Of a stretch of 34,309 nt of DNA, positions 27,107-34,309 are shown in pieces; within the stretch, counting starts at the first letter, position 1; each line of letters starts with the position of its first letter. The notes beneath the pieces were generated by a model. That model was not told the DNA's origin. It made no database searches and saw only the letters and a list, made by a program, of their open reading frames with translations. Location: contig NZ_CDBN01000001.1 of the NCBI RefSeq assembly GCF_000820085.1, forward strand, positions 1 through 34,309, in the 5' to 3' direction. The translations under genes and the position numbers were made by a program. The stretch comes from Aeromonas sanarellii. Its GTDB lineage: Bacteria; Pseudomonadota; Gammaproteobacteria; Enterobacterales; Aeromonadaceae.

Positions 27107-27312
27107 AACCAAATCCAATATGAAATATAGCCAGTTGTCGGCTACCACTATATCTGGCGCCCCACCAGAATAGCAGCATCAATCGTCATGAAATGGCAAA
27201 ACGCCACCGAGTCAGGGACTTGTCATCGCCCTTGGCTCTGTTTGGTGACGGCGCCATCCGGGCAAAAAGACAAAACGACAATATCAACGAAGCGAACAGA
27301 GGTAACAGGATC

Positions 27313-28506
27313 ATGGTGGAGCGGGCGAGGCGGTTGGGGCGGTGGTTCTTGGCATTGGATTCCCTCCTGGTGATCCTCGGCTTCTTCGTGGTCATGCCCA
27401 TGATCAGCCTGCGCTTCGTGGATCAGCTCGGCTGGGCCGCCGGAGTGGTCGGGCTGGCGCTGGGCCTGCGCCAGCTGACCCAGCAGGGGCTGGGGGTCTT
27501 TGGCGGCTCCCTCGCCGACAAGTTCGGAGCCCGCCCGCTCATCGTCTGCGGCATGCTGCTGCGGGCGCTGGGATTTGCCAGCCTGGCTTATGCCCAGAGC
27601 GGGCTGGAACTCATCCTCTCCTGCGTCATCTCGGGCCTCGGCGGCTGCCTGTTCGATCCGCCCCGCGCCGCCCTGGTGATCAAGTTCACCCGGCCACGGG
27701 AGCGGGGTCGCTACATCTCCCTGCTGATGATGCTGGAGAGCGCCGGCGCCGTGGTGGGCGCCCTGCTCGGCAGCTGGCTGCTGAACTTCGACTTCGAGTA
27801 TGTCTGCCTGCTGGGAGCCGGCCTGTTCGTCTGCGCCGCCCTGTGCAACCTGCTGATCCTGCCCCCCTACAAGCTCTCGGTGCGACCGACACCGATCCGC
27901 GACGGCCTCGGCCAGGTGCTGGCGGACAAGGCCTTCTGCCGGCTGGTGCTGATCCTGAGCGGCTACTACGCGCTCTGGGTGCAGGTCATGCTGATCTTCC
28001 CCATCCTGGTCAAGCAGATGGCGGGCAGCACCACGGCAGTGGGCTGGATGTATACCCTGGAGACCGCCATCTCCCTGGCGCTGCTCTACCCCCTGGCCCG
28101 TTACGGCGAGCGCCACTTCAAGCTGGAGAACCGCCTGATGGCCGGGGTCTTGCTGATGACGGCGGGGATAGGCCTGGTCGCCTTCGCCACCACCCTGCCC
28201 GCCGTCTTCCTGCTGCTTGCCTGCTTCTACCTCGGCATCGTCATCGCCGAGCCGGCGCGGGAGACGCTGATGACCAAGCTGGCCCAACCCGGGGCGCGCG
28301 GCAGCTACATGGGCTTCAGCCGGCTGGGGCTGGCGCTCGGCGGCATGACGGGTTACGTGGGGGGCGGCGCCCTGCACGACTACGCCATGGCCCAGGGGCA
28401 ACCCTGGCTGCCCTGGCTGGTGCTCGGCACCGTCGGCGTCACCACCCTGCTGCTGCTGGCGAACTGCTTCCAGCGCGGCTCCCGCCTGGCCGGGGTCAAT
28501 GCCTGA
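27313..28506 (+). CDS. mdtH: MFS multidrug exporter MdtH
   Basis: An inner-membrane major facilitator protein of 397 residues (402 in E. coli MdtH), with about 12 hydrophobic segments. E. coli MdtH confers resistance to fluoroquinolones when overexpressed. Seen: [40 protein letters not shown], the motif-A-like [32 protein letters not shown], the [20 protein letters not shown] block and IAEPARETL. These match MdtH throughout as I remember it. The start at 27313 fits the family N-terminus; the longer frame from 27193 is not native. It is divergent from the LysR gene, and a terminator follows. Confidence 0.93.
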   Translation: MVERARRLGRWFLALDSLLVILGFFVVMPMISLRFVDQLGWAAGVVGLALGLRQLTQQGLGVFGGSLADKFGARPLIVCGMLLRALGFASLAYAQSGLELILSCVISGLGGCLFDPPRAALVIKFTRPRERGRYISLLMMLESAGAVVGALLGSWLLNFDFEYVCLLGAGLFVCAALCNLLILPPYKLSVRPTPIRDGLGQVLADKAFCRLVLILSGYYALWVQVMLIFPILVKQMAGSTTAVGWMYTLETAISLALLYPLARYGERHFKLENRLMAGVLLMTAGIGLVAFATTLPAVFLLLACFYLGIVIAEPARETLMTKLAQPGARGSYMGFSRLGLALGGMTGYVGGGALHDYAMAQGQPWLPWLVLGTVGVTTLLLLANCFQRGSRLAGVNA

Positions 28507-28533
28507 TCCCCTGGCAATCACGCCATCCAACCC

Positions 28534-28566
28534 GGGCGCCCTTCTCTTGAGGGGCGCCCTCTTTTT
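28534..28566 (+). terminator. Intrinsic terminator of mdtH
   Basis: GGGCGCCC (28534-28541) pairs with GGGCGCCC (28552-28559) across a ten-base loop, followed by CTTTTT. Confidence 0.88.
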
Positions 28567-28621
28567 ATCCTCCCCTTGAGTTGTCCTCCCTAGCTGACCC
28601 GTCGCCCCGAAAAGCGCCCAT

Positions 28622-28651
28622 AAAAAAAGCGGCAGATTGCTCCGCCGCTTT
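28622..28651 (-). terminator. Intrinsic terminator of the RTX adhesin gene
   Basis: Stem AAAGCGGC / GCCGCTTT (28626-28633 with 28644-28651), followed on the minus strand by T7 (A run 28622-28628). It lies 18 bases after the adhesin stop. Confidence 0.92.
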
Positions 28652-28668
28652 GTGTCCATCTGACCGGA

Positions 28669-31600
28669 TTACTTGTCGATGTCCAGCAGGTTGTTGTTCA
28701 GCATGTAGTCGATGACCTGATTGGCCGTGGTGCCCGAGCTCCCCGTCAGGGTGTCGAAGGTGTGGTTCACCAGCACGATTTCCTGGGTCACAGGCGCCGC
28801 GCTGCTCTCCTTGACCTGCAAGTGCACCCCTTCGCTGTCCTGGAACACCGAGAGCAGGCTCTTCAGGGAGCTCTCGTTCTTGCTGCCATCGCTGTCGAGC
28901 AGGTCGCTGAGATCCAGCTTGTCCCCTTCCGACTTGCTGAAATCGACGATGTAGTCCTTGGCGACCTTGCCAGCCTCGGTATCCCCCTTCAGCCAGGTGA
29001 AGGTATCGGCTCCTGCATCCCCCTTGAGGATGTCGTCGCCGAGCCCGCCAACCAGGATGTCGTTGCCAAGACCGCCGCTCAGCACGTCGTTGCCAGTCCC
29101 GCCGTACAGGGTGTCGTTGCCGCTGCCACCACTCAGCACGTCGCTGCCACTCTCGCCATAGAGGGTGTCGTTGCCGCTGCCACCGAACAGGATGTCGTTG
29201 CCGGCACCGCCATACAGGAAGTCGTCACCGCCCTGACCGAACAGGATGTCATTGCCATCCCCGCCGTAGAGGGTGTCGCCCTTGTCATTGGCCGACGACT
29301 GATCGAACTCGCTGGCGTGATCCCTGATGTAGGAATGCACCTGGGCATCGGTCGCCGACCCGGCCCCCAGCTTGCCGCTCACATACTGCTTGATGGCCGC
29401 ATAGCCCTCCCCGCCGATACCGGTGAAGCGCACCGCGTCGCCAAACAGGATGTCGTCGCCCGCCCCGCCATTGAAACGGTCGGCCCCCGGCAGGTTGTTG
29501 ATGGAGGTCCCCAGGATAGCATTGGCCAAGCCATCAGCACTAATCCCTGTCAACACTTTGCCGTCACTGTCGAATCCTCTCAAATCGTTGACACTCAACT
29601 GGTCACCAATACCAATAGCCTCTACAGTAACGCCTGCCGCAACCAATAGCGCGTAACCATCTCTCGCATTTTGATCGCTATTACCGTCTCGATCACCAGA
29701 GAGTGTCACCGCTTCATAACCCCCTTTACCATCAGGGCGCATAACTCCTTTCCAGCGTCCGTCAGCACTATATACTTGGCCTGTCGTTGTAATCACCAGA
29801 CGACCATCAAGATAATATTCCTGACCAAGTTGGTATCCGCCAGCAACAATCTGACTCAAATAAACAGCATTCCACTTGCCTCCTTCCCATTGATAGCCAA
29901 TGAAAGGATCAGACTCGGAATTGAACGTATTCGGCTGGCCATCCGTTATGAAGTAGGCAACATTCTTGGCATTGGTGTTTAACTCGGCAAAATCACTTTT
30001 GAACCAGTTAGCGGTAGTTTTAAATACATCCTCATAGTTTGTAGCACCGCCATTTTTCTCACTGCCATCCATGGTTTTGATAATGTTTTGCAACTGGTTC
30101 AAGGCATCAGAATCCTTCAGATTTACACTGATGGACTTGTTGGCCTGACTGTCGAAGTCCACCAGGAAGATATTGACCTTGCCCGCCCCCTCGGTCCCAA
30201 CACTTGTCTTGAGACTGGCAAAAACCTGCGCCAGCTGGTTCTTGATGGTCTTCATGGCATCGCTGCCGATACTGCCGGAGCTGTCCACCATAAAGGCGAT
30301 GTTGTAGTTCTGGCCGGGCAGCACCACGCTGCCATCCAGATCCCCCACCACGATATTGTGCTCGCTGCCATAGGTCCGGTTCTGATCCCCCGGCTCCCCT
30401 TCGGTGGCGTTGAAGTAGCTCAGGCGGATGCTGTCATCGTCGGACGCGGAGCTGGTCTGATCGGTCCCCACCTCCTTGGCGATGGCGTCCACCTTGAGAT
30501 CGACCTGACCGGCATTGTTGCCGGGGACTCGCAGCGTCAGGCCGGTCAGCTTCACATCCAGCGCGCTCGGACTCCACAGGCCGCTGCTGGCGGTGAGAGT
30601 GAGCTTGCCATCAACCCCGACGGTCCCCAGCAACTGGTTGCCGTTGTAGAGCTCGGCCCCCTTCGGCATGCCGCTCAGCACCAGGCTGTCGAGTACTTCG
30701 CTGCCATCTCGATCGCTCAGGGAGGCGCTCAGCTCCAGCGGGTAGTCGACCACCACCGGCTGCACCAGGGTCAGCTCGCCGGTGCTCTGGTTGAGCTGGT
30801 AGATGCCGTCGGCGAACTGGACATATTCCACGTCGTGCAGCGCCTTGGTGATACCGACGCCCTTCTCCGTGACGGAGAAATCGAACCAGCGATCATTGAT
30901 CGAGTAACCCTCGCCTTTCTTGATGGCGTAATCGGCACGGTTGCCGGTCAGCACGGCGATATCGGTCCCGGCACCGCCATAGAGGCCATCGCTGCCAAGA
31001 CCGGATACCAGCACATCGTTGCCATCACCGGCGTAGAGGGAATCCCCCTGGGTCGCATTGCCGCCGACCAGGACATCGTTCCCCGCCTGTCCATAAAGCA
31101 GATCGCCACCGCCGTGGGTGCTGACGATATAGTCGTTGCCGCTGCCGCCAAGCACCTGCTCCTGGCCACTGCTGCTGTCCGTCAGCGAGTTGGTGATGCC
31201 AAGGGCCGTCTTGTTGACGTTGCCGGATTGGAACTGCTCCGTGGTAACGCCCGCGCTCGGGAAGCTCGGGCTGTACAACGGAATGCCATTCCCCGTCAGG
31301 GTGACGTTGACGGTCGGCTTGTCGGCCACCGCCGTCACATCGATCACCAGCTTGCCGCCGTTGCTGAGGTTGGCGCCGTCGCTTATCTGATAGCCAATGC
31401 TGGCATAGTCCCCCTTCAGGTTGCCGATCAGGGCGCCGTTGCCGTTGCCGGCATTGGTGCTCGACTCGTTCAGACCGGGCACGAAGCGCAGATGGCCTGC
31501 ATTGACCTCGGCATAGGAGATGAGGGCTCCGGTTTGCACCGCAACCCACTGACCCGCAGCGTTCAGATATTCGAGGGTGCCATTCAGCGGCAGGGTGTTG

Positions 31601-34146
31601 ATCTGCACCCCGAGATCGGTCGCGGCCTGATCGTCACTGGCACCGAACTGGGCCCAAGTCAGCACCTGGGGCTTGTCTTCCTGCCCGGCACTGTGGCCCC
31701 CGGCAGCCGTCGGCGCCCGATCGTTGTCAAGGATGGTGCCGGTGCCGCTCTGGCCACCTATGGTCAGCGACAGGGTCTCGTTTGCCTCGACCAGACGATC
31801 GTTCACCGTCGGAATGGTCACGCTGAAACCGGATACCCCGGCCGGTACCGTGATCTTGCCGGTGGTGCTGTTGTAGGTCACGCCGTTGCTGAACTGGGCA
31901 TTGCCCCAATCCTGGTTGGAGGCGGGGTTGCTGCCGCTGCCCCTGATGGCGAAGTCATATTGCGTCGCCTCCTGGGTCGCGTCGGACAGGGTCACCGTAT
32001 GTTGCAGGCTGCCGCCTTCGGTCACGCTGTCGGCAGAGATCCCCTGTACCGTCGGCGTATAGAGCGGCTTGGTGGCAAAGGACCCAATGCTGACGTCACC
32101 ATCCCCATCCACCACCCGGATCTGGAAGTCGATGTCGCCATCTCCCTGGGGCTTGGACATGTTCTGATACTGGAAGAACTCCCACTTGCCGGTGGCCGGG
32201 GTGAACTCCAGCCGGAAGACCAGATTGCCACCCGCATCCTTGCCGAGCAGGGTATTGGCCCCGCTTGAGCTGATGGTGACCAGGGAACCGGCGGCCGTCC
32301 GCAGGCCGCTCTCGAAGGCGTCCGGATCCAGGACCAGCCCCATGGACCCCTTGCCATCGGCCCCCCACTGCGGGGTCACGGTGCCGGAACCATAGGCGAT
32401 GGCCTGCGCCGTGTCGGCACCGAGGAACTCGATGCTCTTCACCGTGAAGTCGCTGTTGTCACCGTAGAGGCCGTTACCATTGTTGGTGGCCTTGATCACC
32501 ATGGTATCGAAGCCGCCCTGCTGCACCTGGAAGTTCTGGTTGAACTCCCCACCTGCCGCCGTCGAGTTGAATACCAGGGTATTGATCAGCACCCCGCCAC
32601 GATAGAACTCCACGACCCCGCTCTCCAGCTCGCCACCAAACATCTTGCTGAACTTGATATTGGCGCCATAGGCCACCTTGCCCGCGTCCAGTCTGACGAT
32701 CAGCTGCTCGGAAGCGGAGGAGCCATCCGCGAAGTGGCGGAAATCTATCTCGTTGGCGAGGTTGTGGTTCGGTGAGCCGACGCTGGCAACCCCCAGCCCG
32801 GCGCTGGAGCCGTTGACATTGGCCGCCGTCAGCGTCGAGTCGGTCGCCGAGGTGAAGCCCATCGCCGCGATGCTGAAGCCGTTTGCATTCAGGGTGGCCT
32901 GATTGCCGCTGTATTTGGTCAGATCGAACAGACCAGTCAGGGTGTCAGGGATATTCGTTCTGGTCACGGCCACGGCATCCATGTCGCCTGCCACCGGCGA
33001 GTCGTCCTCGACCGAGATGGACAGACTCTTGGTATCGGTGGTCTTGCCATCCGATACCGTCACACCGATCTGGAAGTTCAGTACGTCTTCGCTTCCCTTG
33101 ACCGGATGGTCAATCGAGGCCTTGAGGGTCACGTCGTAGCTCCACTCCCCCTTGCCACTGGTGTTGGGTGCCGTCAGCTGCACATCCATGACCGCCTTGT
33201 AGTCGGCACCACCCGGTGTGCCGGTATAACCGGTCAATACCTTGGTGGCGGCATTCCAGCTCCATTGCACCGCCACACCGCCTGAGGTGAGGTCACTCGG
33301 CCCACTCAGGCTGATGATCAGGTTGTCGTTGCTGTCGACATCGCCAACCGAGAACTTGCCACTGGCAGCCACGCTGTTGGTGGTATCGCTGCTACCCGCC
33401 GTATCAGCAATACCGCCCGTAAGCCCCTCTTCGGAGACGACAGCTCCGCTGGTGATGATCAGGGTCGGCAGGTCGTTGACCGCATCCACCCTGATGGTCA
33501 CGGTCGCCGGGCTCGCATCCACGGCACCGTCGTTGTCCACCGCCGCATAGTTGAAGCTGGTGTTGCCGTTCCAGTTGGCATTCGGAGTGAAAGTGAGCTT
33601 GCCGGCATCTGCCACTGCAATGCTCTGATCCGCTGTCACCGCCACCCCGTTCAGATAGAGGGTGCCGTTGGCAGGCAGGCTCTTGATGGTGAAACTCACC
33701 ACGCTGCCGTCGATGTCGCTGCCGGAAAGCGGCGGGATGGCGATGCTGGATGCATCTTCCTGACCGCTTGCCTGCTTGTTTGCCGTCTCCGGGGCCTCGT
33801 TCAGGATCTCCGCCGTGTCGCGGCCCGGCAGGGAGACATTGCCCGCCTTGTCGGTCTGGGTCGCGGTCACGGTCAACGACTTGCCGTTGGTCGGGGTCGT
33901 CTCGGTCCAGCTGATGGTGCCATTCTGATAGCCGTAGCTCTTGCCATCGCTCGCCAGCAGGGAGCCATCAGCCTTCAGCGTCAGCTGAACCGTGCTGTTC
34001 ACACCGCCATTGTTGATGGTCAGCGTTACCTTGCCACCCGCCACCAGATCGCCGTGATTGACTCCGGCCTGCACCTGGATCTGATCGCTGCCGATCTCGG
34101 TCTTGGTCAACATCTGGTCGTTGTTGGCATCGTCCACGATGACCAC
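28669..34146 (-). CDS. Giant type I-secreted RTX adhesin, C-terminal portion (frame broken at its upstream end)
   Basis: About 1,825 residues of a LapA/FrhA-like biofilm or host-surface adhesin; the N-terminus is off the window. Seen in order (numbered from 34146): the end of an Ig-like repeat (1-115); a cadherin-like repeat with [17 protein letters not shown] (about 120-220); a second Ig-like unit (to about 390); a T1SS-143-type region (about 390-700); a Calx-beta-like domain with [15 protein letters not shown] (about 700-810); another cadherin-like repeat (about 815-940); a short RTX-like block (about 1000-1065); a von Willebrand A domain (about 1280-1545) with the MIDAS start [11 protein letters not shown]; ten nonapeptide repeats (1628-1717); and an acidic C-terminal secretion region ending NNNLLDIDK. 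The GTG at 34146 is not a real start: see the frame break at 34155-34158. A cognate type I exporter is expected elsewhere. Confidence 0.9.
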   Translation of the reverse strand: MVIVDDANNDQMLTKTEIGSDQIQVQAGVNHGDLVAGGKVTLTINNGGVNSTVQLTLKADGSLLASDGKSYGYQNGTISWTETTPTNGKSLTVTATQTDKAGNVSLPGRDTAEILNEAPETANKQASGQEDASSIAIPPLSGSDIDGSVVSFTIKSLPANGTLYLNGVAVTADQSIAVADAGKLTFTPNANWNGNTSFNYAAVDNDGAVDASPATVTIRVDAVNDLPTLIITSGAVVSEEGLTGGIADTAGSSDTTNSVAASGKFSVGDVDSNDNLIISLSGPSDLTSGGVAVQWSWNAATKVLTGYTGTPGGADYKAVMDVQLTAPNTSGKGEWSYDVTLKASIDHPVKGSEDVLNFQIGVTVSDGKTTDTKSLSISVEDDSPVAGDMDAVAVTRTNIPDTLTGLFDLTKYSGNQATLNANGFSIAAMGFTSATDSTLTAANVNGSSAGLGVASVGSPNHNLANEIDFRHFADGSSASEQLIVRLDAGKVAYGANIKFSKMFGGELESGVVEFYRGGVLINTLVFNSTAAGGEFNQNFQVQQGGFDTMVIKATNNGNGLYGDNSDFTVKSIEFLGADTAQAIAYGSGTVTPQWGADGKGSMGLVLDPDAFESGLRTAAGSLVTISSSGANTLLGKDAGGNLVFRLEFTPATGKWEFFQYQNMSKPQGDGDIDFQIRVVDGDGDVSIGSFATKPLYTPTVQGISADSVTEGGSLQHTVTLSDATQEATQYDFAIRGSGSNPASNQDWGNAQFSNGVTYNSTTGKITVPAGVSGFSVTIPTVNDRLVEANETLSLTIGGQSGTGTILDNDRAPTAAGGHSAGQEDKPQVLTWAQFGASDDQAATDLGVQINTLPLNGTLEYLNAAGQWVAVQTGALISYAEVNAGHLRFVPGLNESSTNAGNGNGALIGNLKGDYASIGYQISDGANLSNGGKLVIDVTAVADKPTVNVTLTGNGIPLYSPSFPSAGVTTEQFQSGNVNKTALGITNSLTDSSSGQEQVLGGSGNDYIVSTHGGGDLLYGQAGNDVLVGGNATQGDSLYAGDGNDVLVSGLGSDGLYGGAGTDIAVLTGNRADYAIKKGEGYSINDRWFDFSVTEKGVGITKALHDVEYVQFADGIYQLNQSTGELTLVQPVVVDYPLELSASLSDRDGSEVLDSLVLSGMPKGAELYNGNQLLGTVGVDGKLTLTASSGLWSPSALDVKLTGLTLRVPGNNAGQVDLKVDAIAKEVGTDQTSSASDDDSIRLSYFNATEGEPGDQNRTYGSEHNIVVGDLDGSVVLPGQNYNIAFMVDSSGSIGSDAMKTIKNQLAQVFASLKTSVGTEGAGKVNIFLVDFDSQANKSISVNLKDSDALNQLQNIIKTMDGSEKNGGATNYEDVFKTTANWFKSDFAELNTNAKNVAYFITDGQPNTFNSESDPFIGYQWEGGKWNAVYLSQIVAGGYQLGQEYYLDGRLVITTTGQVYSADGRWKGVMRPDGKGGYEAVTLSGDRDGNSDQNARDGYALLVAAGVTVEAIGIGDQLSVNDLRGFDSDGKVLTGISADGLANAILGTSINNLPGADRFNGGAGDDILFGDAVRFTGIGGEGYAAIKQYVSGKLGAGSATDAQVHSYIRDHASEFDQSSANDKGDTLYGGDGNDILFGQGGDDFLYGGAGNDILFGGSGNDTLYGESGSDVLSGGSGNDTLYGGTGNDVLSGGLGNDILVGGLGDDILKGDAGADTFTWLKGDTEAGKVAKDYIVDFSKSEGDKLDLSDLLDSDGSKNESSLKSLLSVFQDSEGVHLQVKESSAAPVTQEIVLVNHTFDTLTGSSGTTANQVIDYMLNNNLLDIDK
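28996..29265 (-). repeat. Ten tandem RTX nonapeptide calcium-binding repeats
   Basis: Ten consecutive nine-residue units of the form GGxGNDxLx (for example [27 protein letters not shown]). They form calcium-binding beta-rolls that help folding after type I secretion. Confidence 0.95.
29530..30309 (-). other. von Willebrand factor A domain within the RTX adhesin
   Basis: Encodes a VWA domain starting at [16 protein letters not shown] (MIDAS D-x-S-x-S) and continuing through [30 protein letters not shown] and [11 protein letters not shown]. About 50 residues rich in Gly, Tyr and Trp ([10 protein letters not shown] to TLSGDRDGN) interrupt the usual VWA core. GC drops to roughly 40-50 percent over much of 29520-30120. 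Confidence 0.85.
30952..31149 (-). repeat. Second, degenerate RTX-like glycine-rich block
   Basis: Units such as [27 protein letters not shown] and GGAGTDIAV, interrupted by a THGGGD and a GGNATQGDS segment. It lies upstream of the VWA domain and probably binds calcium as well. Confidence 0.85.
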
Positions 34147-34309
34147 GGTCGGCTCCCCGGCGCCGTGGTGTCGACCCCGTAGCCTTCGCTGTCGGTCGCG
34201 GTGGCGCTGTTGCCCGCCGCGTCGGTGCTGGTCACGCTGGCGTCGATGGTGCGGTCGCTATCGGCCGCCAGGTCGCTGCCCGCCACCAGGATGGTGAAGC
34301 GGCCATCGG
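34107..34309 (-). pseudogene. Upstream part of the RTX adhesin in the -1 shifted frame, ending at a premature stop
   Basis: From the right window edge the minus strand reads clearly as adhesin repeat ([16 protein letters not shown], then [30 protein letters not shown]). After the G4 run (plus-strand C4 at 34155-34158) this frame turns to nonsense and stops at TGA 34107-34109. The true continuation, [13 protein letters not shown], is in the next frame. One additional G would restore a single reading frame. The gene is therefore interrupted in this sequence, or the base was lost in sequencing. Confidence 0.8.

Noticed and set aside
34144..34146. GTG at 34146 as the true start of the adhesin
   Set aside because: The sequence on both sides is mid-repeat, with no signal or ribosome site; it is only the first start-like codon after the frame break.

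Overview
The window looks like chromosome of a mesophilic Aeromonas (A. hydrophila group). The backbone is GC-rich. The gene at 24383-26149 has the length and domain order of the Aeromonas hydrophila elastase AhyB. The tesA/ybbAP, yheS, rlmJ, putP, ackA, rimJ and mdtH homologues are typical of gammaproteobacteria. I see no rRNA, tRNA, insertion sequence, CRISPR array or prophage.

Layout. 1-2345 (minus): the start of a YbbP-type permease with its overlapping ATPase YbbA, divergent from the lysophospholipase/thioesterase tesA (2403-3011). 3077-6165 (minus): cheV, a general porin and a two-CBS-domain protein, with hairpins at the gene ends. 6312-9524 (plus): a tight unit of the ABC-F ATPase yheS, a TIGR02444-type protein of unknown function and the 23S rRNA methylase rlmJ. 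9591-11046: small envelope proteins, including a tandem DUF2061 membrane protein behind a Fur-like box and a secreted protein joining an LprI-like and an MliC-like lysozyme-inhibitor domain. 11047-13877: an irregular accessory stretch with a VOC protein, a possible gene remnant and a strongly AT-rich orphan gene (12159-13394). 13878-14969: a MerR-family regulator and a flavodoxin-like NAD(P)H oxidoreductase, with a MerR-style long-spacer promoter between them.

15044-24034 is a run of minus-strand housekeeping genes: putP, an L,D-transpeptidase, a YbdG-type mechanosensitive channel, ackA (without pta beside it), a YhcH/YjgK/YiaL protein, a PlsC-like acyltransferase, rimJ and a second RimJ/RimL-type acetyltransferase. 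Tandem repeats lie upstream of ackA, and a structured leader with its own terminator lies upstream of the yhcH-like gene. 24383-28506 holds the secreted elastase, a convergent LysR regulator and the MFS exporter mdtH.

28669-34309 (minus) is the C-terminal part of a very large type I-secreted RTX adhesin: Ig/cadherin-like repeats, a Calx-beta-like domain, a von Willebrand A domain, glycine-rich calcium-binding nonapeptides and a secretion signal. Its reading frame is broken close to the window edge by a one-base deficit in a short homopolymer. The first and last genes both run off the window.

The points most worth a second look are the broken and mosaic adhesin, the MerR/oxidoreductase promoter, the ackA-upstream repeats, the yhcH leader, the possible CsrA-type leader of the elastase, and the AT-rich orphan gene. 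No clearly new multi-gene system is evident.
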